Of a stretch of DNA of 11,244 bases, positions 1-6,439 are shown piece after piece. Origin of the DNA: Bifidobacterium sp. UBA6881 (GTDB lineage: Bacteria > Actinomycetota > Actinomycetes > Actinomycetales > Bifidobacteriaceae); the NCBI GenBank assembly GCA_002451435.1, contig DKCF01000068.1:14882-26125 (forward strand), written 5' to 3'. The first letter of the stretch is position 1. The number at the start of each line of letters is the position of its first letter. Made by a program: the position numbers and the translations under genes. The notes under the pieces are model-generated. The model was not told where the DNA came from, did not search any database, and worked only from the letters and a program-made list of their open reading frames with translations.

Positions 1-231
1 GTGGAGGACGCCTACACCGGCGATCTGGAGAAGGTTCGTGAGGCAGCCGTCCAGGCCGTGCACAAGCTCACCGTCGATCTGAAGAACCCGACCACGATCT
101 CCGAAGTCGGCGCCACCGAGGCCGATCTGGAACCGTTGGCGCATGACGCCTTCCACGACGTATGCACTCCGGGCAACCCGCGTCAGGCCACCGAAGAGGA
201 CATCCTCGCCATCTACAAGAGCCTGATGTAA
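1..231 (+). CDS. fucO: Lactaldehyde reductase-type iron-containing alcohol dehydrogenase, C-terminal fragment
   Basis: Only the last 76 residues are present; the reading frame is open to the left edge, so the start lies outside the window. The segment is alpha-helical in character and carries VCTPGNPR near its end, followed by an acidic helix ending in a TAA stop. This closely resembles the C-terminus of FucO-type enzymes, where VCTGGNPR-like motifs occur. The family is group III iron-dependent alcohol dehydrogenases; FucO reduces L-lactaldehyde to 1,2-propanediol with NADH during fucose or rhamnose breakdown. The metal ligands and the NAD-binding GGGS motif would lie upstream and cannot be seen. 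Membership in the iron alcohol dehydrogenase family is fairly firm. The lactaldehyde specificity rests on this short motif alone, and a related propanediol or butanol dehydrogenase is possible. The gene is convergent with the next one and separated from it by a hairpin. Confidence 0.8.
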   Translation: MEDAYTGDLEKVREAAVQAVHKLTVDLKNPTTISEVGATEADLEPLAHDAFHDVCTPGNPRQATEEDILAIYKSLM

Positions 232-244
232 CCCGATACAAAAA

Positions 245-311
245 CGATGGTGCCGAATATGCGGTTTCCGCCCGTGAAATCCGGGCGTGTCCTGCATATT
301 CGGCACCATCG
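245..311 (-). terminator. Long stem-loop terminator between convergent genes
   Basis: Bases 245-262 and 294-311 form a perfect 18-bp inverted repeat. Inside its loop a second hairpin pairs CGCCCG (269-274) with CGGGCG (282-287). Read on the minus strand, the stem is followed directly by TTTTTGT, the layout of a Rho-independent terminator for the glycosyltransferase gene at 323-1252. On the plus strand no T-run follows the stem, so for the alcohol dehydrogenase transcript it may act only as a weak terminator or a 3'-end stabiliser. Confidence 0.8.
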
Positions 312-322
312 CCTATGAAGCG

Positions 323-1252
323 CTATTCCTCTTCGTGTTTTTCGCTCCACTCCTCGTCGGTGGGGGTGTCGTCATACAATTCATGCCCCTCCTGCTCCGC
401 CAACTCCATCTGCTCGTTGATCCAGGCGGCCTCGGCCGGATTGATGTCCGCGGTGTCGAGCACCTTCTGCCACACGGGGTACAGCAGATGCAACACCGGG
501 TACAACGCCGTGATGAGGATCTCCGGCTTGTGCTTGCGCGAATGCTGCGGATGCGCGTTGAACGTGTTCTTGAAGCGCCTCATATAGTTGAGGAACGATG
601 CGGGGGAGGTGTCCATGCGCCGGGCGCTGATGCCCGCGATCATGCGCGGACTATATACGGTTTTGAGGTCCTTGCCCAACAGATGCAACGAGATGTCGAT
701 GTCCTCATGCATCACATCCGCCTTGTCACGGCAGACCTCGTCGGCGATCCGACGCCATGCGGACGCGCGCAACGCCATATTGGATCCGAACAACAACGGC
801 TGCCCGCCGTCGGCCTTGTAAATGCGCTTCCGGGTGGAATTGTCCCCACGCAGGCCGATATGCCGGCTGGGCATGTCGTAATACATCACTGGTCCGGTGG
901 CGCCCATGGCCTCCGGATCCTCGGTGAAGATCCCCGACACCACCTCGACCCAATCGGGGCGAATCATGCAATCGGCGTCGAAGCGGCCGAGAACATCGCC
1001 GGTGGCATGGTTGAAACCATAATCGCGCGTCGGAATCAGCCCTTGTTCCTCATCCTGATGCAGCAGACGCACCGGAGCCTCCGGATGATCCCTCATGAAT
1101 TGTTCGACGATGGCGACGGTGGAATCCGTGGAACGGTTATCGACGACGATCACCTCATGTGGCATGACGGTCTGCCGGGTGGCGTTGAGCAGGCAATCGT
1201 TGATACGCTCCTGTTCATTCCAAGCGGGGATGACAATTGAAACGTTCAGCAT
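323..1252 (-). CDS. Family 2 glycosyltransferase
   Basis: This 309-residue protein starts with the family 2 glycosyltransferase (GT-A fold) signature SIVIPAWNEQERI (residues 5-17). It has a nucleotide-binding DNRSTD at 38-43, the metal-binding DAD at 92-94 in the context GRFDADC, and HEDID at 182-186 as the likely catalytic-base region. Such enzymes transfer a sugar from a nucleotide or lipid-linked donor to a cell-envelope acceptor. There is no QxxRW motif, which suggests transfer of a single sugar rather than processive synthesis. One hydrophobic stretch (about 244-262) could associate with the membrane. The C-terminus is strongly acidic (ending EKHEEE). The substrate cannot be read from sequence. 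No good Shine-Dalgarno sequence precedes the ATG; a -10-like TATTCT sits 6 bases upstream, so the mRNA may be leaderless. The gene diverges from the AI-2E-type gene and ends at a strong terminator. Confidence 0.88.
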   Translation of the reverse strand: MLNVSIVIPAWNEQERINDCLLNATRQTVMPHEVIVVDNRSTDSTVAIVEQFMRDHPEAPVRLLHQDEEQGLIPTRDYGFNHATGDVLGRFDADCMIRPDWVEVVSGIFTEDPEAMGATGPVMYYDMPSRHIGLRGDNSTRKRIYKADGGQPLLFGSNMALRASAWRRIADEVCRDKADVMHEDIDISLHLLGKDLKTVYSPRMIAGISARRMDTSPASFLNYMRRFKNTFNAHPQHSRKHKPEILITALYPVLHLLYPVWQKVLDTADINPAEAAWINEQMELAEQEGHELYDDTPTDEEWSEKHEEE

Positions 1253-1258
1253 GTTTTA

Positions 1259-1264
1259 AGAATA
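1259..1264 (-). promoter_or_regulatory. Candidate -10 box for the minus-strand glycosyltransferase
   Basis: On the minus strand this reads TATTCT, with 6 bases (TAAAAC) before the ATG at 1252. That spacing would put transcription initiation at or next to the start codon, giving a leaderless message. The best -35 candidate, GTGTCG at 16 bases, matches the consensus poorly. The call is an inference from spacing and the absence of a close Shine-Dalgarno sequence. Confidence 0.4.
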
Positions 1265-1293
1265 GGTTCCAGACCGTACACGACACCTATCGC

Positions 1294-1299
1294 TACAAT
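1294..1299 (+). promoter_or_regulatory. Candidate -10 box for the AI-2E-type gene
   Basis: TACAAT matches the TATAAT consensus at five of six positions and lies 8 bases before the ATG at 1308. Initiation 6-7 bases downstream would leave a 5' leader of only about 0-2 bases. A GAGGA sequence (1300-1304) lies between box and ATG, but it is only 3 bases from the ATG, too close for a standard ribosome binding site. No convincing -35 element is visible. Confidence 0.45.
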
Positions 1300-1307
1300 G
1301 AGGAACC

Positions 1308-2828
1308 ATGAGCGAACGCGAACAGCGGATGAATGACCAAACGGAAGCGACGGCCACGAAGGAGGCGAATTCCCGGCAGGACGGGCAGCGTTGGGACCTC
1401 GGCACCCTGTTCCCCGCGAAAGGCGATTCCCGCAGGCCTCCGGAATGGCTCGGCCGCGCGCTGCTGTACATCGCCATCGCCATCGTGGTCTTCTCGTTCT
1501 GCTGGCGTTCCTGGGGCAAGATCGAATACCTGGTCATCGACGTCATCGTCTCCCTGTTCATCGCGCTCGCGGTCGAGCCGATGGTTGTGCCGTTGGTGAA
1601 ACACGGCTGGAAAAGACCGTTCGCGTCATTGTTCGCGTTGCTGGTGCTGGCGATCGTTCTGGGCGTGCTGTTCGCATTGTTCGGAAACCTGTTCGTGCAG
1701 CAGGTGATCGCTTTGCTCAACGGTCTGCCGGGCCTCTACCAGCAGATCTGCGATTTCGCCAATCAGCATCTGAGCTTCGAATTGCCGGAGATCAACAGTC
1801 TCGGCAATGAGATCCTGAAGAACGTGCAGACCTCGTGGGTCACCGATTTCGCGGGAACGGCGATGAGCACCGTCTCCGGACTGTTCTCCTTCCTGCTGAA
1901 CCTCATGACGGTCATCATGACCACGTATTACATTTCCGCGGCCGGTCCGAAACTGCGCCGCGCGGCATGCCAATGGATGGCTCCCGAGGCGCAGCGCCGT
2001 TTCCTGTTCGTATGGACCGTCAGCCAAAGCCAGATCTCGTCGTTCCTGTTCTCGCGTGCGATTCTCGCGTTGCTCAACGCGTTCTTCACCTCGATCTGCC
2101 TGGAGATCCTGCATGTGCCGTACTGGCTGCCGCTCGCATTGTTCTGCGGCGTGGTCTCGCAGTTCATCCCAATGCTGGGAACGTACATCGGCGGCGCGTT
2201 GCCGGTGCTGTTCGCATGGGCCAGCTGCGGATTGTGGCAGGCCGTCGTCGTATTGGTGTTCATTTGCATTTACCAGCAGATCGAGAATCTGATCTTCGCG
2301 CCGAAGATCTCCCAGCGCACCATGGACATCAACGACGCGGTGGCGTTCCTCGCGGTATTGGCATTCAGCTCCTTGTTCGGCGCGCTCGGCGCGTTCCTCG
2401 CCCTGCCCGTCGTCGCGTCCATCCAGACGATTTTCCGCACGTACACCAAGCGCTACGATCTGGTGGATTCGCCGTTGATGAACGATCCAAGCCCGGAAAA
2501 GAAGTCGAAGTTGGTGGAGGGCGCCGAGGCGATCGGCGAGCATCTGCACGGTCCGCGCGCGGTCCAGGGGTCCAGCGCGCATGTGCCGCTTTCCGACGAG
2601 GTGCGTCATCTTCAGGAGCAGGCGTACAATATCAAACCTCATGACGATTCCCCCGCATCGGAGGAATCCGACGAATCGGAGACGATCGCCATCCCGAAGC
2701 ATCTGCTCGACAGGACGGAACGCAAACCATTGCGGGGCGCCGCATCCGAAGACGAGCCGGCGGGAACGGATGGCGGAACGTCGAACGACGAAACAGCGAA
2801 CGACAATCCAAGGAGTAGGTGGCGCTGA
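1308..2828 (+). CDS. AI-2E family (PerM-like) membrane transporter
   Basis: This 506-residue polytopic membrane protein belongs to the AI-2E/UPF0118 (PerM) family. It has a hydrophilic N-terminus (1-45), then hydrophobic segments at about 50-66, 74-98, 103-128, 187-212, 245-270, 273-303, 308-330 and 345-372. The soluble stretch 129-186 matches the extracytoplasmic region of the family. FIPMLGTYIGGALPV (286-300) and ENLIFAPKI (326-334) fit conserved family motifs. Members have been linked to autoinducer-2 export or to Na+/H+ antiport, but the substrate of most is unknown, and nothing here identifies it. Residues 380-506 form a long, charged, probably disordered tail rich in Ser, Asp and Glu, longer than in typical 350-400-residue members. 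The ATG at 1308 is preferred because a -10-like box lies just upstream; Met8 is an alternative start. The stop overlaps the start of the next glycosyltransferase, so the two are probably co-translated. Confidence 0.87.
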   Translation: MSEREQRMNDQTEATATKEANSRQDGQRWDLGTLFPAKGDSRRPPEWLGRALLYIAIAIVVFSFCWRSWGKIEYLVIDVIVSLFIALAVEPMVVPLVKHGWKRPFASLFALLVLAIVLGVLFALFGNLFVQQVIALLNGLPGLYQQICDFANQHLSFELPEINSLGNEILKNVQTSWVTDFAGTAMSTVSGLFSFLLNLMTVIMTTYYISAAGPKLRRAACQWMAPEAQRRFLFVWTVSQSQISSFLFSRAILALLNAFFTSICLEILHVPYWLPLALFCGVVSQFIPMLGTYIGGALPVLFAWASCGLWQAVVVLVFICIYQQIENLIFAPKISQRTMDINDAVAFLAVLAFSSLFGALGAFLALPVVASIQTIFRTYTKRYDLVDSPLMNDPSPEKKSKLVEGAEAIGEHLHGPRAVQGSSAHVPLSDEVRHLQEQAYNIKPHDDSPASEESDESETIAIPKHLLDRTERKPLRGAASEDEPAGTDGGTSNDETANDNPRSRWR

Positions 2829-4054
2829 TGGTACTGCTGAGCGTACTCGACATTCTGCTGGTGGTCGTCGGCGGCGCCGGCATGGTCTACCAGGCGGTGT
2901 GCATCCTCATCTCGCTGTTCGCCAAGCCGATCAAATTCCCCGACGCGCCGATGGACAAGCGCTACGCCGTGCTGATCTCCGCGCGCAACGAGGAGAACGT
3001 CATCGGCAACCTCATCGACTGCCTGCACGAACAGACGTATCCGACGAATCTCATCGATATCTGGATCGTGGCCGACAACTGCACCGACGACACCGCGCAG
3101 GTGGCGCGGTCCATGGGATGCCATGTGATCGAACGATTCAACCAGCAGCAGGTGGGCAAGGGCTACGCGCTGACCTATCTGCTCGACCAGATGAACGAAT
3201 CCGGCGCGTCCGACCCCTACGACGCGTTCTTCGTGTTCGACGCCGACAACAAGCTCGACAGGCATTACATCGAGGAGATGAACAAGGCGTTCCAGTCCGG
3301 ATTCAAGATCCTCACCAGCTACCGCAATTCGGTGAACCTCTCCGACAACTGGGTGTCTTCGGGCTCCGCATTGTGGTTCATCCGCGAATCGAGGTTCCTG
3401 TCGGCGTCGCGCATGTGGCTCGGCAACAGCTGCCACGTCGGCGGCACGGGCTTCATGTTCTCGCAGGAGGTCATGCGGCGCAACAACGGTTGGAAATTCC
3501 ACCTGCTCACCGAAGATCTGGAATTCACCATGGATTCGGTGCTGCACGGCGACCGCATCGGATATTGCGGCACCGCGATCCTGTACGACGAGCAGCCGGT
3601 CACCTTCGCGCAGAGCTGGCGGCAGCGCCTGCGTTGGAGCAAGGGCTTCCTGCAGGTGTTCCGTTATTATGGGCCGGCGCTGATCAAACGCGCGGTGCGG
3701 GAACGCGACTTCTCCGCGGTGGATTTCACGCTGTTGCTGTGCCCGTTCACCGTGCTTGGCATCGCGCGCATCCTGCTCGGACTGCTATTTGCGGCCTGCG
3801 GATTCGTGACATGGCAGAGCCAGCTGAACTCCTTGGCCGGATGGTCGTCGGGCATCGTGATGTCGGTGATCGGCATGATGGCGCTCGCCGCGTTGACCAT
3901 CGTGGTGGAACGCGACCACGTCGGCGCCACGAACAAGGAGCTGTTCGCCTATGTGCTGAGCTTCCCGATCTACATGTTCAGCTACGTGCCGATTTCGTTC
4001 CAGGCCATTTTCGCGAAGTCCGAGTGGAAGCCGATCGAGCACAAGGGCAATTGA
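2828..4054 (+). CDS. Membrane-bound processive-type family 2 glycosyltransferase
   Basis: This protein of 408 residues has an N-terminal membrane segment (about 3-31), a GT-A catalytic domain, and three C-terminal hydrophobic regions (about 299-329, 338-356 and 373-398). The full processive-enzyme motif set is present: ADN (82-84), DAD (138-140), TED (228-230) and QRLRW (266-270). This arrangement is shared with BcsA, hyaluronan synthase and poly-N-acetylglucosamine synthase, so the enzyme probably polymerises or extends an envelope polysaccharide while extruding it or handing it on. The product is not identifiable. The preferred start is the ATG at 2828, which overlaps the upstream TGA as TGATG and has AGGTGG five bases before it. 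A GTG at 2819 is possible but sits only 3 bases after AAGGAG. One-base coupling to the AI-2E-type gene implies a shared role. Family assignment is firm; processivity is an inference from QxxRW. Confidence 0.9.
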   Translation: MVLLSVLDILLVVVGGAGMVYQAVCILISLFAKPIKFPDAPMDKRYAVLISARNEENVIGNLIDCLHEQTYPTNLIDIWIVADNCTDDTAQVARSMGCHVIERFNQQQVGKGYALTYLLDQMNESGASDPYDAFFVFDADNKLDRHYIEEMNKAFQSGFKILTSYRNSVNLSDNWVSSGSALWFIRESRFLSASRMWLGNSCHVGGTGFMFSQEVMRRNNGWKFHLLTEDLEFTMDSVLHGDRIGYCGTAILYDEQPVTFAQSWRQRLRWSKGFLQVFRYYGPALIKRAVRERDFSAVDFTLLLCPFTVLGIARILLGLLFAACGFVTWQSQLNSLAGWSSGIVMSVIGMMALAALTIVVERDHVGATNKELFAYVLSFPIYMFSYVPISFQAIFAKSEWKPIEHKGN

Positions 4055-4122
4055 TCGGGCATGGGCTTTGGGCCGGCCATGGATTCCGGATTGGTCACGG
4101 TCTTTCGATCGGTCGTGGACTT
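4051..4122 (+). repeat. Four degenerate 18-base tandem repeats
   Basis: Four consecutive 18-base units start at 4051, 4069, 4087 and 4105, with rough consensus NNGATCGGNCATGGNCTT. By eye, units 1 and 4 agree at 14 of 18 positions, units 3 and 4 at 12, and units 1 and 2 at about 10. The first unit includes the stop codon of the preceding glycosyltransferase. Within and beyond the array, GCCGGCC (4072-4078) pairs with GGCCGGC (4127-4133), with TCCG/CGGA extending inside, so the RNA could fold. No T-run follows, so it is not a classical terminator. Confidence 0.5.
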
Positions 4123-4292
4123 CGGAGGCCGGCAGGCATCGTCCGATGGACTTTGACGGTTTCGGACGTTCGTGTGCTGTGGCATGGTGGCGGTAGACTA
4201 TGGAACGTTTCGGCGGCTGAAGAAAAACAGCGGGCATCGGACTTCGATGTCGAACGATCGACGCCGAACAGGATTGGAAAGGCATATTCCCG
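4055..4292 (+). other. Intergenic spacer before the carboxypeptidase gene
   Basis: No convincing gene is seen in these 238 bases. They contain most of the 18-base repeat array, an actinobacterial -10-like TAGACT at 4194-4199 without a good -35, and a small hairpin CATCG/CGATG (4235-4239 and 4245-4249). If TAGACT is used, the carboxypeptidase mRNA would have a leader of roughly 85-90 bases containing that hairpin. The promoter call is weak. Confidence 0.35.
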
Positions 4293-5738
4293 ATGTGCGT
4301 TGCGGATGAAGATTACCGGCGTGCCGAGCGCCGCCGTGCGCTCACGGTGACGGTTTCCTCGGTATTGACCGTGGTGCTGTGCCTCGGTTACGTCGCGGCC
4401 GACCTGTTCGACGTCATGCCCGGCGTGCTCACATTGCGCGACATCGAATACCCGAAGGTCGGCGAGCCCCGCCGCGGCGTCGCCGCCGCGTCCGTCGCGG
4501 ACGACCTCGACACCTCGCGGACGATAGACGCGGCCGCCGCGAAATCGCTGATAGACGAATTCGGCAAGGCCGCCTCCGGCTTCGGCGGCGAATACTCCAT
4601 CGCCATCGCCGACGCCTCGGGAACGGTCGTCGCGGAGCACGACATCGACGCGGCCCGCACACCGGCGTCCACCATGAAGACCCTGACCGCCTACGCCGCC
4701 GCGTCGAAGCTCGACATGGGCAAGACGCTCGACACGGAGACGTACCTCGAACAGCGGCAGGACGGCACCGCGCGTCTGGTGCTCAAAGGCAACGGCGACA
4801 TGCTGCTCGGCGCGGGACTGTCGGATTCCGCGCACGTCAACGGCCGCGCCGGATTGGGCACGCTCGCGGCGGACACCGCGCAGGCGTTGCGGCAACGGGG
4901 CATCGACACCGTGACATTGGAATACGACGACACGCTGTTCTCCGACAGCCGTTGGCCGGACGGCATCGCCGAACTCGACACCGACCATGTGTATTACACC
5001 CCCACGGCTTCCATGGCCGTGGACGGCGGACGCCATTGGAACGGCGCCGCACCCGAGAACCCCGACATATTCAGCTCCTATCCGTCACTTGCCACGCAGC
5101 CGGTGCAGGAGGCTGTGGAGACGTTCCGGCAGCGGCTCACGGAACAGGGCATCACCGTGAATGGCGTGGAACAGGGCACCGCTCCCGAAGGCTCCAGTCC
5201 CATCGCGTCGGTAAGCTCCGCGTCGCTCAACGAGGTCATGGCGTTCATGTTGCGCCATTCCGACAACTCGCTGGCCGAGGAATTCGGCAGGCTTCTGGCA
5301 TTGAAGACCGGCGACGAGAATTCCCCGGCCGGTGCGGTGCAGGCGGTCGAACGCACGATCAAGGAAGCCGGAATCTCCACTCAGGGACTGTCGATGGCCA
5401 ACTGTTCGGGGCTGGCGGAAAGCTCCAGGCTGACCGCGCGCACCCTGATCGAGGTGCAGCACCGCAATCTGTCCAAGGGTTCCGGCGCCGCGGCCGCGGA
5501 AGGGCTCTCGATCGTGGGATTCGTGGGCACTGCCGCCGACCGTCTGAACGATGAAAGCGAGGCCGGGCTCATCCGCGTGAAAACCGGCAGCCTCGGCGAC
5601 GTCTCGTCCATGACGGGCAATGTGACCCGGCTGAACGGCGGGGCGTTGTCCTTCGCGGTGATCGTCAACAACCCCACCGACTTCAACGCGGCGAAATCCG
5701 CCATCAACACGTTCGTCGCCGGACTGCCGAAACTGTGA
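4293..5738 (+). CDS. dacB: D-alanyl-D-alanine carboxypeptidase/endopeptidase (PBP4 type, peptidase S13)
   Basis: This 481-residue penicillin-binding protein shows the three serine-transferase motifs: STMK with the nucleophile Ser126 and Lys129, SDN at 323-325, and KTG at 430-432. The roughly 200 residues between motifs one and two are typical of the S13 (DacB/PBP4) class, which carries extra domains inserted there. The family removes the terminal D-Ala from peptidoglycan stem peptides or cuts peptide cross-links outside the membrane. The N-terminus is positively charged (RRAERRR) and followed by one hydrophobic segment (about 17-37) that should act as signal peptide or anchor. No lipobox cysteine is evident. 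The ATG at 4293 is supported by AAAGG ten bases upstream. At least three rare AUA codons occur (4524, 4551, 5067). In other actinobacteria this gene often stands near tilS and hpt, and here tilS is missing from that place. Confidence 0.92.
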   Translation: MCVADEDYRRAERRRALTVTVSSVLTVVLCLGYVAADLFDVMPGVLTLRDIEYPKVGEPRRGVAAASVADDLDTSRTIDAAAAKSLIDEFGKAASGFGGEYSIAIADASGTVVAEHDIDAARTPASTMKTLTAYAAASKLDMGKTLDTETYLEQRQDGTARLVLKGNGDMLLGAGLSDSAHVNGRAGLGTLAADTAQALRQRGIDTVTLEYDDTLFSDSRWPDGIAELDTDHVYYTPTASMAVDGGRHWNGAAPENPDIFSSYPSLATQPVQEAVETFRQRLTEQGITVNGVEQGTAPEGSSPIASVSSASLNEVMAFMLRHSDNSLAEEFGRLLALKTGDENSPAGAVQAVERTIKEAGISTQGLSMANCSGLAESSRLTARTLIEVQHRNLSKGSGAAAAEGLSIVGFVGTAADRLNDESEAGLIRVKTGSLGDVSSMTGNVTRLNGGALSFAVIVNNPTDFNAAKSAINTFVAGLPKL

Positions 5739-5862
5739 GATGACGGCGACGTCTCTGCGCTTCGGAAGATGCCGGATCATGGAGACGGGCGGCGCGCGGC
5801 AGGGCGTGAATCTTCTCAGCGGATATTCAGCGTACGGCCAGAAACACGTCATTCGCGTGTGC

Positions 5863-5868
5863 CAAGAT
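5863..5868 (+). promoter_or_regulatory. Candidate -10 box for hpt
   Basis: CAAGAT lies 7 bases before the ATG at 5876 and overlaps the alternative ATG at 5867. It has the A at position 2 and T at position 6 expected of an actinobacterial -10 element. Initiation would fall at about 5875, giving a leaderless message and excluding the 5867 start. No Shine-Dalgarno sequence is positioned for either ATG. The -35 is poor. Confidence 0.4.
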
Positions 5869-5875
5869 GGTGGGC

Positions 5876-6439
5876 ATGCGAATCGCTGACGTACAAGAAG
5901 ACATTGATCACGAGCTGATCAGCAAAGAAGAGATCGACAACATCATCAAGCGCGCCGCGGCCCAGGCCAGTGAGGACTATCGCGGCAGGGTGCCGCTGTT
6001 GGTGTGCGTGCTGAAGGGGGCCGTGAACACGCTTGCGGCCTTCTCCCAAGCCATGAGCATTCCCGCGGAAATGGATTTCATGAGCCTTTCGAGCTACGGT
6101 TCCGGCACCGAGTCGAGCGGCAAGATCACCGTTCGTCAGGATCTGTCCACCGACGTGCGCGGCCGTGACGTGCTGATCGTCGAGGACATCATCGATTCGG
6201 GCATCACCTTGCGCTGGCTGGTCGACGAGCTCAAGCGCAGGGGCGCGGCCTCCGTGGAGATTTTTGCGCTGTTGGAGAAGCCGGCGCGCCGCAAGGTGCA
6301 GGTTGATGTGAAATACAAGGGATATGAGATTCCGGATGAATTCGTGGTCGGCTTCGGTCTGGACTACGACGAGCGGTATCGCAATCTCGATTCAATCGCG
6401 GTGCTCAAGCCATCCGTGTACGAAGGAGGTCAGGCATGA
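5876..6439 (+). CDS. hpt: Hypoxanthine phosphoribosyltransferase
   Basis: This enzyme of 187 residues converts hypoxanthine (often also guanine) and PRPP to the nucleotide, a cytoplasmic purine salvage step. The PRPP-binding motif VLIVEDIIDSGITL is clear, with the acidic pair Glu103-Asp104 and Asp107. An upstream LKGAVN segment fits the phosphate-binding loop, and the C-terminal VGFGLDYDERYRN is characteristic of bacterial HPRTs. Length is normal for the family. Two starts are possible: ATG at 5867 (190 residues) and ATG at 5876. The second is preferred because a -10-like CAAGAT covers the first and conserved sequence begins at MRIADVQ. The 3' end overlaps ftsH by four bases (ATGA). Adjacency to ftsH and the folate genes matches the usual actinobacterial cluster. 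Specificity for hypoxanthine over guanine or xanthine is assigned from the family. Confidence 0.93.
   Translation: MRIADVQEDIDHELISKEEIDNIIKRAAAQASEDYRGRVPLLVCVLKGAVNTLAAFSQAMSIPAEMDFMSLSSYGSGTESSGKITVRQDLSTDVRGRDVLIVEDIIDSGITLRWLVDELKRRGAASVEIFALLEKPARRKVQVDVKYKGYEIPDEFVVGFGLDYDERYRNLDSIAVLKPSVYEGGQA

Noticed and set aside
287..1240. Plus-strand open frame opposite the first glycosyltransferase
   Set aside because: The minus-strand frame has intact GT2 motifs and a terminator at its end; the plus-strand product has no family features and starts inside the terminator hairpin.
2581..4350. Very long open frame overlapping the processive glycosyltransferase in another frame
   Set aside because: Its product is Arg/His/Gly-rich with no domain, while the other frame encodes a clear GT2 enzyme; it reflects high GC and few stop codons.
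5750..5787. Inverted repeat CGTCTC/GAGACG after dacB as a terminator
   Set aside because: The stem is only six bases with a large loop and no T-run follows, so it cannot be supported as a terminator.
5740..5888. A 49-codon frame directly after dacB that could be a small gene or a tilS remnant
   Set aside because: It has no recognisable TilS motif such as SGGxDS, no ribosome site, and runs into hpt in another frame; it is most likely chance.
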